From Maricaulis parjimensis (lineage in GTDB: Bacteria > Pseudomonadota > Alphaproteobacteria > Caulobacterales > Maricaulaceae): a DNA stretch of 64,000 bases. Location: NCBI RefSeq assembly GCF_016817355.1, contig NZ_JADOTT010000005.1, positions 124,001-188,000 on the forward strand, in the 5' to 3' direction. The position numbers were made by a program, and so were the translations under genes. Of the stretch, positions 9,143-18,460 are shown piece by piece. The notes under the pieces were generated by a model. That model saw only the letters and a list, made by a program, of their open reading frames with translations, was not told the DNA's origin and did no database searches. Positions within the stretch are counted from its first letter, which is position 1. Each line of letters starts with the position of its first letter.

Positions 9143-9940
9143 ATGATGACCCGTATTTTCGCCGCTGCCGCTCTGGCTCTTGGTCTGTCCGCCGGCGCTT
9201 CGGCGCTTGAGGGCGATGCCCACGCGCCGGAAAAGCATGAATGGCATCACGCCGGTCCGTTCGGCGTCTATGACGACCATGCGGTCCAGCGCGGCTTCCA
9301 GGTCTACCAGGAAGTCTGCGCCTCCTGTCACTCGATGAACCTGATGCGTTTCCGCAATCTGGGTCAGCGCGGTGGCCCGTTCGAGTCGGAAGACTTCCCG
9401 AACCCGAACGACAACCTCGTGGTGATGCAGATCGCTGCCGGCTATCAGGTCGAGGACGGTCCGAATGAAGATGGTGACATGTTCATGCGTCCCGGCCTGC
9501 CGTCCGACGCTTTCGTGGCACCGTTCGCGAACGAGCAGCAGGCGCGTGCGTCCAATGGTGGGGCCTACCCGCCGGACCTGTCCCTGATCGTGAAGGCCCG
9601 CGGTGGCGGTGCCGACTACATCCGCTCGCTTCTGCTGGGCTATGAGGAAGCGCCGCATGACGCTCACCTGTCGCCGGGCCAGTACTACAATGCCTATTTC
9701 GAAGGGGGCGCCATCGCCATGGCTCCGCCGCTCTCGGAAGGCATTGTGACCTATGCCGACGGTACCGAAGCGACCGTTGAGCAGATGGCGGAGGATGTCG
9801 TCACCTTCCTGACCTGGGCCGGTGACCCGCACATGGAAGCCCGCAAGCAAATGGGCCTCATGGTGCTGATCTACCTCTTCATCTTCGCGATCCTGGTCTA
9901 TCTGGCCTACCGCCAGGTCTGGGCGAATGTGAAGCACTAG
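9143..9940 (+). CDS. petC: Cytochrome c1
   Basis: A 265-residue membrane-anchored cytochrome c1. The N-terminal signal peptide (residues 1-22) ends at an Ala-x-Ala-like site (ASALEG). The haem attachment motif is CASCH, and a single C-terminal membrane anchor (LMVLIYLFIFAILVYLAYR) is followed by a basic tail. It passes electrons from the Rieske centre to soluble or membrane cytochrome c. A GGGAGCGACGAG ribosome-binding region precedes the ATG. It is the last gene of petABC and is followed by a terminator hairpin. Confidence 0.96.
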   Translation: MMTRIFAAAALALGLSAGASALEGDAHAPEKHEWHHAGPFGVYDDHAVQRGFQVYQEVCASCHSMNLMRFRNLGQRGGPFESEDFPNPNDNLVVMQIAAGYQVEDGPNEDGDMFMRPGLPSDAFVAPFANEQQARASNGGAYPPDLSLIVKARGGGADYIRSLLLGYEEAPHDAHLSPGQYYNAYFEGGAIAMAPPLSEGIVTYADGTEATVEQMAEDVVTFLTWAGDPHMEARKQMGLMVLIYLFIFAILVYLAYRQVWANVKH

Positions 9941-9965
9941 GGCCTGAAGCCCGAACCGATTTGAG

Positions 9966-9999
9966 AAGGGCCGCGAGCGGGAACGTTCGCGGCCCTTTT
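9966..9999 (+). terminator. Terminator after petABC
   Basis: An 11-bp stem, AAGGGCCGCGA / TCGCGGCCCTT with a 10-nt loop, ends in four T. It lies between petC and the mtnP start only 15 bases downstream, so mtnP probably depends on readthrough or on a promoter at the hairpin. Confidence 0.75.
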
Positions 10000-10014
10000 C
10001 GCAAGGGGACCAAG

Positions 10015-10887
10015 ATGACGACCTGGAAACTCGGCATTATCGGTGGCTCCGGCCTCTATGCGCTGGACGGGCTGGAGGATGTCCGCGCGCAAGGCGTGAC
10101 AACGCCCTGGGGATCACCCTCCGCGCCGCTGACCCATGGACGGCTCAACGGGGTGGACCTCGTCTTCCTGCCGCGCCACGGACCCGGCCATGCCATCCCG
10201 CCGACGGACATCCCTTTCCGCGCCAATATCGCGGCCCTGAAAATGGCGGGCTGCACCGACATTCTTTCGATCTCGGCATGTGGCTCCCTGCGTGAGCATC
10301 TGGCGCCCGGCCATTTCGTCATGGTGGACCAGTATGTCGACCGCACAGTGGCGCGTGAGCGCACCTTCTTCGGCCCGGGCTGTGTGGCCCATGTGCCGCT
10401 CGCCCGGCCCGTCTGTGCGCGTCTGAGCGGACTGGCGGCCGATGCGGCGGAGGCTGAAGGCATTCCCACCCAACGCGGTGGCACCTATCTCGTCATGGAA
10501 GGCCCGCAATTCTCCACCCGCGCCGAGAGCGAGCTCTACCGGCAATGGGGGATGGATGTGATCGGTATGACCAACATGCCCGAAGCCCGGCTCGCCCGCG
10601 AGGCCGAGCTGCCCTATGCCGCCATCGCCATGGTGACCGATTATGACTGCTGGTATGACGAGGCCGGTGAAGTCGACGTTGCCGAAGTTCTCAAGGTCAT
10701 GCAGGGCAATACGGTGAAGGCCAAGGCGCTGCTGCTCCGGATGACGGGCAGCCTGTCCGGCCAGGACCGCACCCCGTCACCGGACGGGATCGAGACCGTC
10801 CTGGACACGGCGATCATCACCCCGCCCTCCGCCCGGGATCCGAAAATCCTCTCCGACCTCATGGTGGTTGCCGGGCGCGTTCTCTGA
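10015..10887 (+). CDS. mtnP: S-methyl-5'-thioadenosine phosphorylase
   Basis: A 290-residue member of the PNP/MTAP phosphorylase family. It splits 5'-methylthioadenosine into adenine and 5-methylthioribose-1-phosphate, the first step of methionine salvage. Motifs are GGSGLYALDG (phosphate site), FLPRHGPGHAIPPTDIPFRAN, MEGPQFSTRAES and VIGMTNMPEARLAREAE (MTA/purine site). The ATG at 10015 follows AAGGGGACCAAG. The apt gene about 2 kb downstream would recycle the adenine released, a sensible metabolic neighbour although not in the same tight operon. Confidence 0.94.
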   Translation: MTTWKLGIIGGSGLYALDGLEDVRAQGVTTPWGSPSAPLTHGRLNGVDLVFLPRHGPGHAIPPTDIPFRANIAALKMAGCTDILSISACGSLREHLAPGHFVMVDQYVDRTVARERTFFGPGCVAHVPLARPVCARLSGLAADAAEAEGIPTQRGGTYLVMEGPQFSTRAESELYRQWGMDVIGMTNMPEARLAREAELPYAAIAMVTDYDCWYDEAGEVDVAEVLKVMQGNTVKAKALLLRMTGSLSGQDRTPSPDGIETVLDTAIITPPSARDPKILSDLMVVAGRVL

Positions 10888-10929
10888 CGCGACTGGACGG
10901 ACCCCGCCTGCCGGACCTAGAGTGGCGGC

Positions 10930-11697
10930 ATGACATGTCTGCGCCCCGGTCCCCGACTGGCCTGCCTGCTCCTGCCTCTGCTTGCGCTGATGGCGGCACC
11001 GGCCTTTGCGCGCAGCGACGAGGTCAGTTTCACACCCCTCGATGATGCCCAGTACGATGTCTCCCGCGAAAGCGTGGTCCAGCTTCTGTGCTGGCATGAC
11101 GATCCGACCCAGCTGCATCTCAGCCGGGCGGTCGTGCTGGCCTATCACCCGGTGGGCGCGGAATTCGACCTGCTTCTGGCAACCCGCCATGGCGTCTACG
11201 GCTCGCAGGGATTGCGCAATTGCCGGGTGAGGGGGGTTCCGCTCGAGATCGGCGAGATCGTGGCCGTTGAAACGGGGCATCCCGGCACAACAGACACCTC
11301 CCAGTTCAGTCAGGACTGGGCCATTCTCACAACCCGCGGGCGTCTGCCGGCCTCTGTTCCGCGTTTGCGCGTCCTGGTCTCGGACAGCCAGCCGGACGGC
11401 CAGCTGACCTTCCTGCGACGCCCGGTCGACCAACAGGCCTGCAGCCTGCCGCAGGCGCCGGACTATCTCACCGAGCCCAGCCTGATCTTCCATGATTGCG
11501 ACCGGCGCCCGGGCTTGTCGGGCACGCCGCTCGTCACGCAGATCGGCGATGAGCCCTATATCGTGGCGCTGCATGTCGGCCAGTATCTGATCCTGGATGG
11601 GGAGCGGCAGGAATATGGCGTGGCCCGCCGGGTCAGTGATGATTTTCTCGACGCACTGAACACGGTCCTCGTCCGCGCCGACATTGCGCGCCGTTGA
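10930..11697 (+). CDS. Secreted trypsin-like serine protease homologue
   Basis: A 255-residue protein with a signal peptide (hydrophobic residues about 10-27, cleavage near AFA-RS). The mature part shows a spaced chymotrypsin-fold-like triad: H87 in LLATRHGV, D129 in SQDWAIL and S197 in PGLSGTPLV. The last matches the GxSGxP nucleophile loop, and a Cys pair (about 171 and 190) brackets that loop. I infer a periplasmic or secreted peptidase S1-like protein. The match is by motif and spacing only, and substrate and partners are unknown. The gene stands alone between mtnP and an LprI-like gene. Confidence 0.6.
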   Translation: MTCLRPGPRLACLLLPLLALMAAPAFARSDEVSFTPLDDAQYDVSRESVVQLLCWHDDPTQLHLSRAVVLAYHPVGAEFDLLLATRHGVYGSQGLRNCRVRGVPLEIGEIVAVETGHPGTTDTSQFSQDWAILTTRGRLPASVPRLRVLVSDSQPDGQLTFLRRPVDQQACSLPQAPDYLTEPSLIFHDCDRRPGLSGTPLVTQIGDEPYIVALHVGQYLILDGERQEYGVARRVSDDFLDALNTVLVRADIARR

Positions 11698-11757
11698 CCC
11701 CTTTTCCCGCTTCCCGGCCTCGTCCATAAAGACCTCCGAGTGGATGGAGAGGACGAC

Positions 11758-12153
11758 ATGCTGCTTCAGCTTGCCGCCGGATTTTTGCTGGCCGGTGCCC
11801 AGCCGCAATTCGAATTGCCGCGCCCGGCCGTGGAATGTGCCGAACACCTGACCAATTGGCCGGCGCGCCGGTCTTGCCTGCGTCGTCTCCTGTCCGATGC
11901 CGAGGACCAGCTCGAGACCGCTGAGGCAGGAGCTCGCGAGGAAGCGCGCGAGATCGATCTGGATACGGCGGGCCAATTCCACGCCGTCGACCAGCTGGAC
12001 GCCGCCCAGTCGGCTTGGCTGACCTATCGCGACAGTGAATGCGACCGGCGGGTCGCCCTGATGTTCATCTCCGAGGATTCGCGCGAAGAGATCGGTCTGG
12101 ACTGCCGGATCAGCCTCACCCGCGCCCGGGCCGGCGAATTGCGGGACATGTAA
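11758..12153 (+). CDS. Secreted LprI-like (DUF1311) protein
   Basis: A 131-residue protein with a short signal peptide (MLLQLAAGFLLAGAQP). Its C-terminal half carries the DUF1311/LprI signature QSAWLTYRDSECDR plus further cysteines (ECAEHL, RSCLRR, LDCRIS) likely to form disulfides in the periplasm. LprI of mycobacteria inhibits lysozyme, but for most proteobacterial members the role is unproven. The ATG at 11758 is preceded by GGAGAGG at ideal spacing. The stop overlaps the GST start (TAATG), so the two are co-translated. Confidence 0.75.
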   Translation: MLLQLAAGFLLAGAQPQFELPRPAVECAEHLTNWPARRSCLRRLLSDAEDQLETAEAGAREEAREIDLDTAGQFHAVDQLDAAQSAWLTYRDSECDRRVALMFISEDSREEIGLDCRISLTRARAGELRDM

Positions 12154-12788
12154 TGACCCGGCCTGTCCTGCACATCGGCAATAAGCGCTATTCCAGCTGG
12201 TCCCTGCGGGCCTGGCTGGTTCTGCGCAAGGCTGGTATCGAGTTCGAGGAAAACATGGTGCCCCTGCACGGGGATGATCTGCGTCAGCGATTGTCGGCCC
12301 TGTCACCGGGCCATACGGTTCCGGTGCTGGAATGGCAGGGCGGCGTGTTCTGGGATTCCCTGGCGATTGCCGAATGGGCGGCCGAACAGGCCCCCCATCT
12401 CTGGCCCCGGGATGCGCAGCAGCGTGCCCTGGCCCGATCGGCAACAGCGCGGATGCATTCCAGCTTCATGGCCCTGCGCGGCCAATGCTCCATGGATCTG
12501 GCCCGAACCCCCAAAGCCATCGGGCTGAAGGAAGAGACACGCGCCGACATCGCCACCATCCAGGCGCTCTGGAATGATGTGGCCAGCATGGACGGCCCCT
12601 TTCTGTTCGGCACATACTCCATTGCCGATGCCTTCTTTACGCCGGTTGCCGACCGGTTCCGGGCGTATGACATTCCGCTGCATGCGTCGGCGCAGGCCTA
12701 TTGCGACGCGCTGCTCAGCGATCCCGACTTCCTCGACTGGCGCAAGGATGCGTTGGTGGAGACCTTCCCCTACAGTGAAGCCCAATAA
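12153..12788 (+). CDS. Glutathione S-transferase family protein
   Basis: A 211-residue GST-fold protein. The N-terminal thioredoxin-like domain opens [20 protein letters not shown], with the SSWS serine cluster near the expected glutathione-activating position, followed by the cis-proline region HTVPVLEW and the [10 protein letters not shown] gamma-loop motif. The C-terminal helical domain contains [17 protein letters not shown], matching the GST N-capping box pattern. It may detoxify electrophiles or help in ring metabolism; the substrate is unknown. The start ATG overlaps the upstream TAA stop. Confidence 0.9.
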   Translation: MTRPVLHIGNKRYSSWSLRAWLVLRKAGIEFEENMVPLHGDDLRQRLSALSPGHTVPVLEWQGGVFWDSLAIAEWAAEQAPHLWPRDAQQRALARSATARMHSSFMALRGQCSMDLARTPKAIGLKEETRADIATIQALWNDVASMDGPFLFGTYSIADAFFTPVADRFRAYDIPLHASAQAYCDALLSDPDFLDWRKDALVETFPYSEAQ

Positions 12789-12814
12789 GCCTTCCAGCCC
12801 GTGAGCCTGCCAGG

Positions 12815-13351
12815 ATGACAGAGATGGACCTGAAAAAAGCGATCCGCACGATCCCTGACTATCCCAAGCCGGGCATCATGTTCCGCGATGTCACCACGCT
12901 GATCGGGGATGCGCGGGCCTTTCGTGTGGCGGTGGATCGTATGGTCCAGCCTTGGGCCGGTGCCAAGATCGATCTCGTTGCCGGGACTGAAGCCCGCGGC
13001 TTCATCCTGGGCGGAGCCGTGGCCCACCAATTGTCTGTCGGCTTCATCCCGGTGCGCAAGCGCGGCAAACTCCCCCATCGCACCCTGATCGAGGAATATG
13101 AGCTGGAATACGGCCAGGACGCGATCGAGATCCATGTCGACGCCGTCCAGGAAGGCGACCGGGTGCTTCTGGTCGACGACCTGATTGCGACCGGCGGCAC
13201 GGCCGAAGCCTCCATCAAACTGCTTCAGCGCGCAGGCGCCACGGTGGTCGGCGCCGCCTTCGTCATCGACCTGCCCGATCTCGGTGGCGCCAAACGGATC
13301 GAGGCGCTGGGCGTCCCGGTCTCCAGCCTGATCGAATACGAAGGCGAATAG
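12815..13351 (+). CDS. apt: Adenine phosphoribosyltransferase
   Basis: A 178-residue type I phosphoribosyltransferase that makes AMP from adenine and PRPP. The conserved parts are the N-terminal [18 protein letters not shown], the [10 protein letters not shown] loop, and the PRPP-binding [16 protein letters not shown] (about residues 115-130). ATG at 12824 (MDLKKAI) is also possible and has AGGA at better spacing. It may salvage adenine produced by MtnP encoded about 2 kb upstream. Confidence 0.95.
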   Translation: MTEMDLKKAIRTIPDYPKPGIMFRDVTTLIGDARAFRVAVDRMVQPWAGAKIDLVAGTEARGFILGGAVAHQLSVGFIPVRKRGKLPHRTLIEEYELEYGQDAIEIHVDAVQEGDRVLLVDDLIATGGTAEASIKLLQRAGATVVGAAFVIDLPDLGGAKRIEALGVPVSSLIEYEGE

Positions 13352-13365
13352 GAAAGGGCGGGACC

Positions 13366-14028
13366 ATGTTTGTCGGCCATTACGGACCCGCCTTCGCCGC
13401 CAAGTCCCTGGCCCGCAGCGTGCCGCTGTGGACACTCTTCCTGGCCGTCCAGCTGGTTGATGTCGCCTGGGGCGTGTTCGTTGCCAACGGGATCGAGCAT
13501 GTCCGCATCATTCCCGGTTTCACCGACTCCAATTCGCTGGACCTCTACGACATGCCGCTCACCCATTCCCTGCCGGCGGCGCTCGCCTGGGCGGTGGGAG
13601 CCGGCCTCGTCTACGCGATCTGGGCGCCGCGCGAAAAACGCAGAGGCGGTGCTGTCATCGCGCTGGCCGTTTTCTCGCACTGGATCATGGATCTTCTTGT
13701 CCATGTGCCCGACCTGGCGCTCTGGCCGGGTGGTCCGAAAGTCGGGCTGGGCCTGTGGAATAATTACCCACTCGCCCTGGCCCTCGAGTTTTCATTACTT
13801 TTCGCGGGTTTTGCGCTCTATCTGCGCGTCACCCGGGCGAAGAATCTCGTGGGTCGGATCTGGCCCTGGATCTTCTTTTTCCTGCTGATCGCGGCCGAGC
13901 AGGTCAATCATTCCATGCCCTTGCCAGACAGCATCGCCCAGGCCGGCTATATGGCCACCGCGACTTTCATCCTCATCACGGCCCTCGCCGCGATCTGCGA
14001 TATCACCCGGAAACCGGCGGACAGCTAG
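13366..14028 (+). CDS. Multi-pass inner-membrane protein, YdjM-like
   Basis: A 220-residue protein with about six predicted membrane helices. The N-terminus has HYGPAFAAK, the middle has LTHSLPAALAWAVG, and then SHWIMDLLVHVPDL. This pattern of membrane-embedded H-x-x-x-A/H-x-x-x-D motifs recalls the YdjM/DUF457 'membrane-bound metal-dependent hydrolase-like' group. I treat that as a resemblance, not a firm assignment. It follows apt by 14 bases and may be co-transcribed. No substrate can be proposed. Confidence 0.55.
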   Translation: MFVGHYGPAFAAKSLARSVPLWTLFLAVQLVDVAWGVFVANGIEHVRIIPGFTDSNSLDLYDMPLTHSLPAALAWAVGAGLVYAIWAPREKRRGGAVIALAVFSHWIMDLLVHVPDLALWPGGPKVGLGLWNNYPLALALEFSLLFAGFALYLRVTRAKNLVGRIWPWIFFFLLIAAEQVNHSMPLPDSIAQAGYMATATFILITALAAICDITRKPADS

Positions 14029-14083
14029 GCGTGAAAGACGGCCGGCACCCGCCCGGGCGCCAGCCTCTCTGTTCTGTCGACGA

Positions 14084-15562
14084 TCAATCCGTGATCAGCT
14101 CACGCACATCCTGTGTCACCGCCTCCAGCGAGGGGTGGTGGATATACATCATGTGCCCGGATTCATAATACTCGAAGCGGACGCGGTCCTGAACGAAACC
14201 GGGCTGGTTGAACATGAGTTCCGCCGCGAAGAAGGGCGTCGCCAGGTCGTAATATCCCTGGGCCACCAGGACTTCGAGATCCGAATTCTGGCGCATGGCA
14301 CGGGCAATCCAGGGCGCCACATTGATATAGTTGTTATTGCCCGTGCGGCCGGCATCCCAGTTCCAGCCGCGCACGCCACCGATGGTGGAATAGTATTCGG
14401 TGATGTCCACGCCCAGCGAGCGTCCGAAATAGTCCAGCATCGCGGCGGTATAGCTGCCATCAATGCCGTAGAAGCTCGGATCGGTTTCCGGACTGTCGCC
14501 GATCCCGTCCACCTCGACACCGGTATAGCGGCTGTCCAGGCGGCCTACGGACAGGCCCTCATCGCGACGCAGCTCACGCTGGAAATGACGCAGGGAGACG
14601 CGCATGTTCGCCCGGCGCAGGAAGTCCTCGGAGAGGCCGGTGAAGCGGGACAGGTCGGCGATGACCGCGGCTTCACGCTCGGCCGGCAGGGTAACGCCAT
14701 GCATCAGGGCCGGCATGTAGTCTTCCACCGCGAACTCCCGGGCAGCGGCCAGGAAGGCTTCCAGATCATTATTCCAGGCGGAACGGTCGACCTTGCCGTG
14801 ATACCAGGCCGTAGCGGCAAAGCCCGGCATCAGGCCGACATAGCCGATATCATTGCCCGCCGATGTGTCGTCATAGCGGAAATCCAGCACGGTGGAGATC
14901 AGGGCGACGCCATTGATCGCCACATCGGTGAAACTGCCTTCCAGCTGGTTCAGCAGCGAGCCGATGCGCAGCGTGCCATAGCTCTCGCCCAGCAGGTATT
15001 TCGGCGAATTCCAGCGCTGGTTCTCCGACAGCCAGATACGGATGAATTGGGCCAGGCTTTCTGCGTCCTCATTGACGCCCCAGAAGTCATCGCCGGAGCT
15101 TTCGCCCAGGGCGCGGCTCCAGCCGGTGCCGACCGGGTCGACAAAGACGAGGTCGGCGACATCCAGGATGGAATAGACATTCTCGACCACGTCATAGGGG
15201 GCCGCACCATCATCGCCGACATCCGGCAGGACGAGGCGCTGCGGGCCGAATACGCCCATGTGCAGCCACAGGCTGGCCGAACCCGGCCCGCCATTGAAGA
15301 CAAAGGCGACCGGGCGCGTGCGCGGATCGGTCATGCCGTCCGCGATATAGGTGGTGGAGAAGATGGAGGCGGTCGGATTGCCGTCCTCGTCGCGCAGATA
15401 GGTCTCGCCCGCAATGGCGCGGTAGCGGATGCGCTCGCCATTGACGGTGACCTGGCCCCGGCTTTCATAGACGCGCGGTTCGGAGGCCGTATCGCTGTCC
15501 TGTGCGAGGGCGGGAAGGGTGAGGCTGACGGCGGCGAGGGCCGCGGCAAACAGGCGGATCAT
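14084..15562 (-). CDS. Secreted S10-family serine carboxypeptidase-like protein
   Basis: A 492-residue exported protein. The signal peptide MIRLFAAALAAVSLTLPALA ends at ALA-QD. The mature alpha/beta-hydrolase carries S10 carboxypeptidase hallmarks: VFNGGPGSASLWLHMG (oxyanion loop), LLGESYGT (nucleophile Ser), GYYDLATPF (catalytic Asp region) and YESGHMMYIH (catalytic His). It probably trims peptides from their C-terminus in the periplasm or outside the cell. ATG 15562 was chosen because it begins the signal peptide; the frame is open to 15697 but overlaps the rlmJ start region. Confidence 0.88.
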   Translation of the reverse strand: MIRLFAAALAAVSLTLPALAQDSDTASEPRVYESRGQVTVNGERIRYRAIAGETYLRDEDGNPTASIFSTTYIADGMTDPRTRPVAFVFNGGPGSASLWLHMGVFGPQRLVLPDVGDDGAAPYDVVENVYSILDVADLVFVDPVGTGWSRALGESSGDDFWGVNEDAESLAQFIRIWLSENQRWNSPKYLLGESYGTLRIGSLLNQLEGSFTDVAINGVALISTVLDFRYDDTSAGNDIGYVGLMPGFAATAWYHGKVDRSAWNNDLEAFLAAAREFAVEDYMPALMHGVTLPAEREAAVIADLSRFTGLSEDFLRRANMRVSLRHFQRELRRDEGLSVGRLDSRYTGVEVDGIGDSPETDPSFYGIDGSYTAAMLDYFGRSLGVDITEYYSTIGGVRGWNWDAGRTGNNNYINVAPWIARAMRQNSDLEVLVAQGYYDLATPFFAAELMFNQPGFVQDRVRFEYYESGHMMYIHHPSLEAVTQDVRELITD

Positions 15563-15695
15563 GGAATACTCCCCAATCTTGTTCCGGCCGGAGATTAGGG
15601 GGGCGGGCAGGCCGGGGAAAGGGCGCGGCTGCAGGCGTCCGCATTCCGCGCAATTGTCTTGGGTCCGGGGGGCAAAATGCGCTAAGGGCAGCGCC

Positions 15696-16589
15696 ATGAA
15701 TTACCGCCACGCTTTTCATGCCGGCAATTTTGCCGACGTCCTCAAGCACTGCGTTCTCGCGCTGTGCCTGGAACACCTCAAATCCAAGCCCAAACCCTTC
15801 CGCGTGATCGATACGCATGCCGGGATTGGCGGCTATGACCTGACCTCCGACGCGGCCCAGCGTTCGCCGGAATGGAAGGACGGGATCGGCCGCCTGCTGG
15901 ACGCCGACATCCCCGAAGAGGCCGCCGAAGCGCTGGCGCCCTATCTGGACCTGGTGCGTGAGCTCAATCCGGGCGGGATGACGCAATATCCCGGCTCACC
16001 GGAAATCTCCGCCCGTCTCTCGCGCAAGGATGACCGCATCCATCTGTGCGAATTGCACGAGGCCGACTCGGTCACGCTGGATGCTCGCTACCGCCGCGAT
16101 GCCCGCGTGAAGGTGGAACGCCGCGATGGCTACAAGGCGCTGAAATCACTGCTCCCGCCGAAAGAGAAACGTGGCTTGGTCCTGATCGACCCGCCTTTCG
16201 AGGATCGTGATGAGCTGGCCCACATGGCCGAGGCCGTGATCGGGTCTTACGGTCAGTGGCCGACCGGCACCTATATCTTCTGGCGCTCCCTGAAAAACCT
16301 TTGGGCGGCGGACCGGTTCGACAATGGCCTGGCTGAATGGCTGATCTCGGAAAAGGGTCTGGAGCCGGAAAAGGTCCTGCGCGCTGATCTGTGGATCCGG
16401 GACCTTGCCAGCGAGGGCAAGCTGGCCGGTGCCGGTGTGGTCATCGTCAATCCGCCCTTCACCCTGGAAGAGAAGCTGGTGAAGCTTCTGCCCTGGCTGG
16501 CCGACACCCTGGCCCAGGGCGATGGCTATGGCTGGCGCGTTGATGGCGCGCTGACCGATGAAGACCTGGAAGACCTCGCCGAGGAATAG
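15696..16589 (+). CDS. rlmJ: 23S rRNA (adenine-2030-N6)-methyltransferase
   Basis: A 297-residue RlmJ that methylates A2030 of 23S rRNA using SAM. It begins with the family signature MNYRHAFHAGNFADVLKH, followed by the SAM-binding VIDTHAGIGGYDL and the catalytic LVLIDPPFE (a D-P-P-F/Y motif). Length is normal for the family. It is divergent from the S10 peptidase gene and 10 bases upstream of the PhzF gene. Confidence 0.95.
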   Translation: MNYRHAFHAGNFADVLKHCVLALCLEHLKSKPKPFRVIDTHAGIGGYDLTSDAAQRSPEWKDGIGRLLDADIPEEAAEALAPYLDLVRELNPGGMTQYPGSPEISARLSRKDDRIHLCELHEADSVTLDARYRRDARVKVERRDGYKALKSLLPPKEKRGLVLIDPPFEDRDELAHMAEAVIGSYGQWPTGTYIFWRSLKNLWAADRFDNGLAEWLISEKGLEPEKVLRADLWIRDLASEGKLAGAGVVIVNPPFTLEEKLVKLLPWLADTLAQGDGYGWRVDGALTDEDLEDLAEE

Positions 16590-16599
16590 GAGCCGATCC

Positions 16600-17526
16600 G
16601 TGAGCTTGCGTTACGCGATTTATGACGTCTTCACCGACACGGCGCTGGCGGGCAATCCGCTCGCCGTCGTGTTCGGGGCCGATGGATTGGACGACATGGC
16701 GATGCAGGCCATTGCCGGCGAGTTCAACCTGTCCGAGACGGTCTTCATCACCGAACCGAAGGGCCGCGATGCCGATTATGGGCTGCGCATTTTCACGCCG
16801 GTGGATGAGCTTCCCTTTGCCGGTCATCCCACCGTGGGGGCCACTGTGGCCCTGACGCTGGCCTCCGGTGCCGCAGAGGGCGATCGCCGCCGCTTTGTGC
16901 TGGAAGAGACGGTGGGCGATGTCACGGCGGACGGGCGGGTGAATGGACCGCGTTCCGGCTCGGCCCGTTTCTTCGCGCCGAAACTGCCGGAACAGGTCGG
17001 GGAGCTGCCGGATTTTGGCGCCATTGCCGATGCGCTGGACATCATGCCCGGTGATCTCATGGACACCTCCATCCAGGGCGGAATCTGGTCGGCCGGTGTG
17101 CCCTTCGCCATCGTGCCGGTCCGCAATGCCGATGTCCTGGCCGACATCAAGCTTGATCTGGCGGCTTTCGAGACGGCGTTCGGTGGCGAGATGCCGGTCT
17201 GTGCCTATGTGGTGGCCAAGGCCAGCGCGACCGAGCACACGACCGATTGGCGGACCCGCATGTTCGGGCCCAATCTGGGTATTCACGAGGATCCGGCCAC
17301 GGGTGGTGCGGCGGCGGCTTTCGCCGGTCTGCTCGCCGAACAGACCGGTTTGGGCGAGGGGGAGCACGGGATTGCCCTTTATCAGGGCGTCGAAATGGGC
17401 CGACCCAGCCTGATCCGCCTGCGCCTGCGCATGGAGGGCGGAAAGCTGGCCGAGCTCATGCTGGGCGGGGATGCCGTGAAGATCGCCGAGGGCGAGCTGC
17501 TCGCCATTCCGGGCGAGGACGCCTAG
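16600..17526 (+). CDS. PhzF-family isomerase
   Basis: A 308-residue PhzF/epimerase-fold protein. It starts at GTG 16600, 10 bases after the rlmJ stop, with AGGAG upstream. The N-terminal VFTDTALAGNPLAVVF and NLSETVFITEP contain the conserved catalytic glutamate, LPFAGHPTVGA is the family motif, and the second domain has HEDPATGGAAAAFAG. In phenazine producers PhzF isomerises DHHA, but no other phz genes are present here, so this is a general-purpose relative of unknown substrate. It converges with the crotonase gene, and their stop codons overlap. Confidence 0.9.
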   Translation: MSLRYAIYDVFTDTALAGNPLAVVFGADGLDDMAMQAIAGEFNLSETVFITEPKGRDADYGLRIFTPVDELPFAGHPTVGATVALTLASGAAEGDRRRFVLEETVGDVTADGRVNGPRSGSARFFAPKLPEQVGELPDFGAIADALDIMPGDLMDTSIQGGIWSAGVPFAIVPVRNADVLADIKLDLAAFETAFGGEMPVCAYVVAKASATEHTTDWRTRMFGPNLGIHEDPATGGAAAAFAGLLAEQTGLGEGEHGIALYQGVEMGRPSLIRLRLRMEGGKLAELMLGGDAVKIAEGELLAIPGEDA

Positions 17527-18401
17527 TAGGAATCCTCGGCCTCATCCCAGAACGGGTACCAGGACGGCATGTCCTCGCTGACCCGCATCGGGAAGTCCGG
17601 ATTGCGTTTCTCCAGAAAGGACATCACGCCCTCCTTGGCATCCGGCCCCATGCCGGCATGCAGGATGCCCTTGGTCTCGACCCGGTGCGCCTGCATCGGA
17701 CTGTTCTCGGTCAGCATCCGCCAGGCCATCTGACGCATCAGCGAAACCGAGACCGGCGAGCATTTCTCGGCAATCAGCCGCGCGCGTTCGCGGGCCTCCG
17801 GCAACAAATCCTCTGCTGGCAGAACCCGCGCCACGAGCCCGCTCTCGAAGGCCTCTGCCGCTGTGAAGGTGCGGCCGGTGAGTCCCCAGTCCATGGCCGT
17901 GGAAATTCCGACCACGCGCGGCAGGAACCAGCTGGCACAGCCGTCCCAGACAATGCCCCGCTTGGCGAAGGGATAGGCGAATTTCGCGTCCATGGAGGCC
18001 AGGCGGATATCCATCGGCAGGATCATCGTCGCGCCGATCCCGACAGCCGCGCCATTGATGGCGCCGATGACCGGTTTGGCGCTCTGCCAGATGCGCAGAT
18101 TCAGCGTTCCGCCCATGTCCCGCCATTTCGGGTCATTATCGTCGAAGGTTCCGCTCTGGGCTTCATCGGCCACGCGGTTGAAGGTATCCGCTCCCGTCGA
18201 CAGGTCGGCTCCGGCACAGAAGGCGGGTTTGTGGCCGGTCACGATCACCGCGCGAACATCATCATCGGCGTCGCTGGCATCAAATGCCGCCTTGATCTCC
18301 TCGCCCATCTCCAGCGTGAACGCATTGAGCCGATGCGGACGGTTCAGCGTGATGGTTGCGACGTGGTCCTCGACCTCGTAGCGAATGGTTTCAAACGACA
18401 T
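17523..18401 (-). CDS. Enoyl-CoA hydratase/isomerase (crotonase) family protein
   Basis: A 292-residue crotonase. Visible parts are IRYEVEDHVATITLNRPHRLNAF (N-terminus, shown as family pattern), the oxyanion-hole segment KPAFCAGADLSTG, and NGAAVGIGATMILPMDIRLA, where the second oxyanion glycine lies. The DGCASWFLPRVVG stretch follows. Such enzymes hydrate or isomerise acyl-CoAs in fatty-acid or amino-acid breakdown. The usual second catalytic glutamate position is occupied by GCASWFLP rather than a clear E, so the exact reaction is uncertain. Confidence 0.88.
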   Translation of the reverse strand: MSFETIRYEVEDHVATITLNRPHRLNAFTLEMGEEIKAAFDASDADDDVRAVIVTGHKPAFCAGADLSTGADTFNRVADEAQSGTFDDNDPKWRDMGGTLNLRIWQSAKPVIGAINGAAVGIGATMILPMDIRLASMDAKFAYPFAKRGIVWDGCASWFLPRVVGISTAMDWGLTGRTFTAAEAFESGLVARVLPAEDLLPEARERARLIAEKCSPVSVSLMRQMAWRMLTENSPMQAHRVETKGILHAGMGPDAKEGVMSFLEKRNPDFPMRVSEDMPSWYPFWDEAEDSY

Positions 18402-18460
18402 ATCGACCTCCCCTTATCATTGCGGAGGAGGCTAGCACCTCGATTTCCGGCTGGCATCCG

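Noticed and set aside
8195-9937. 580-residue minus-strand open frame over petB/petC
   Set aside because: Antisense to two well supported cytochrome genes; His/Arg/Gln-rich, no family.
16600-17526. Phenazine biosynthesis cluster
   Set aside because: PhzF family members are widespread; no other phz genes occur nearby.
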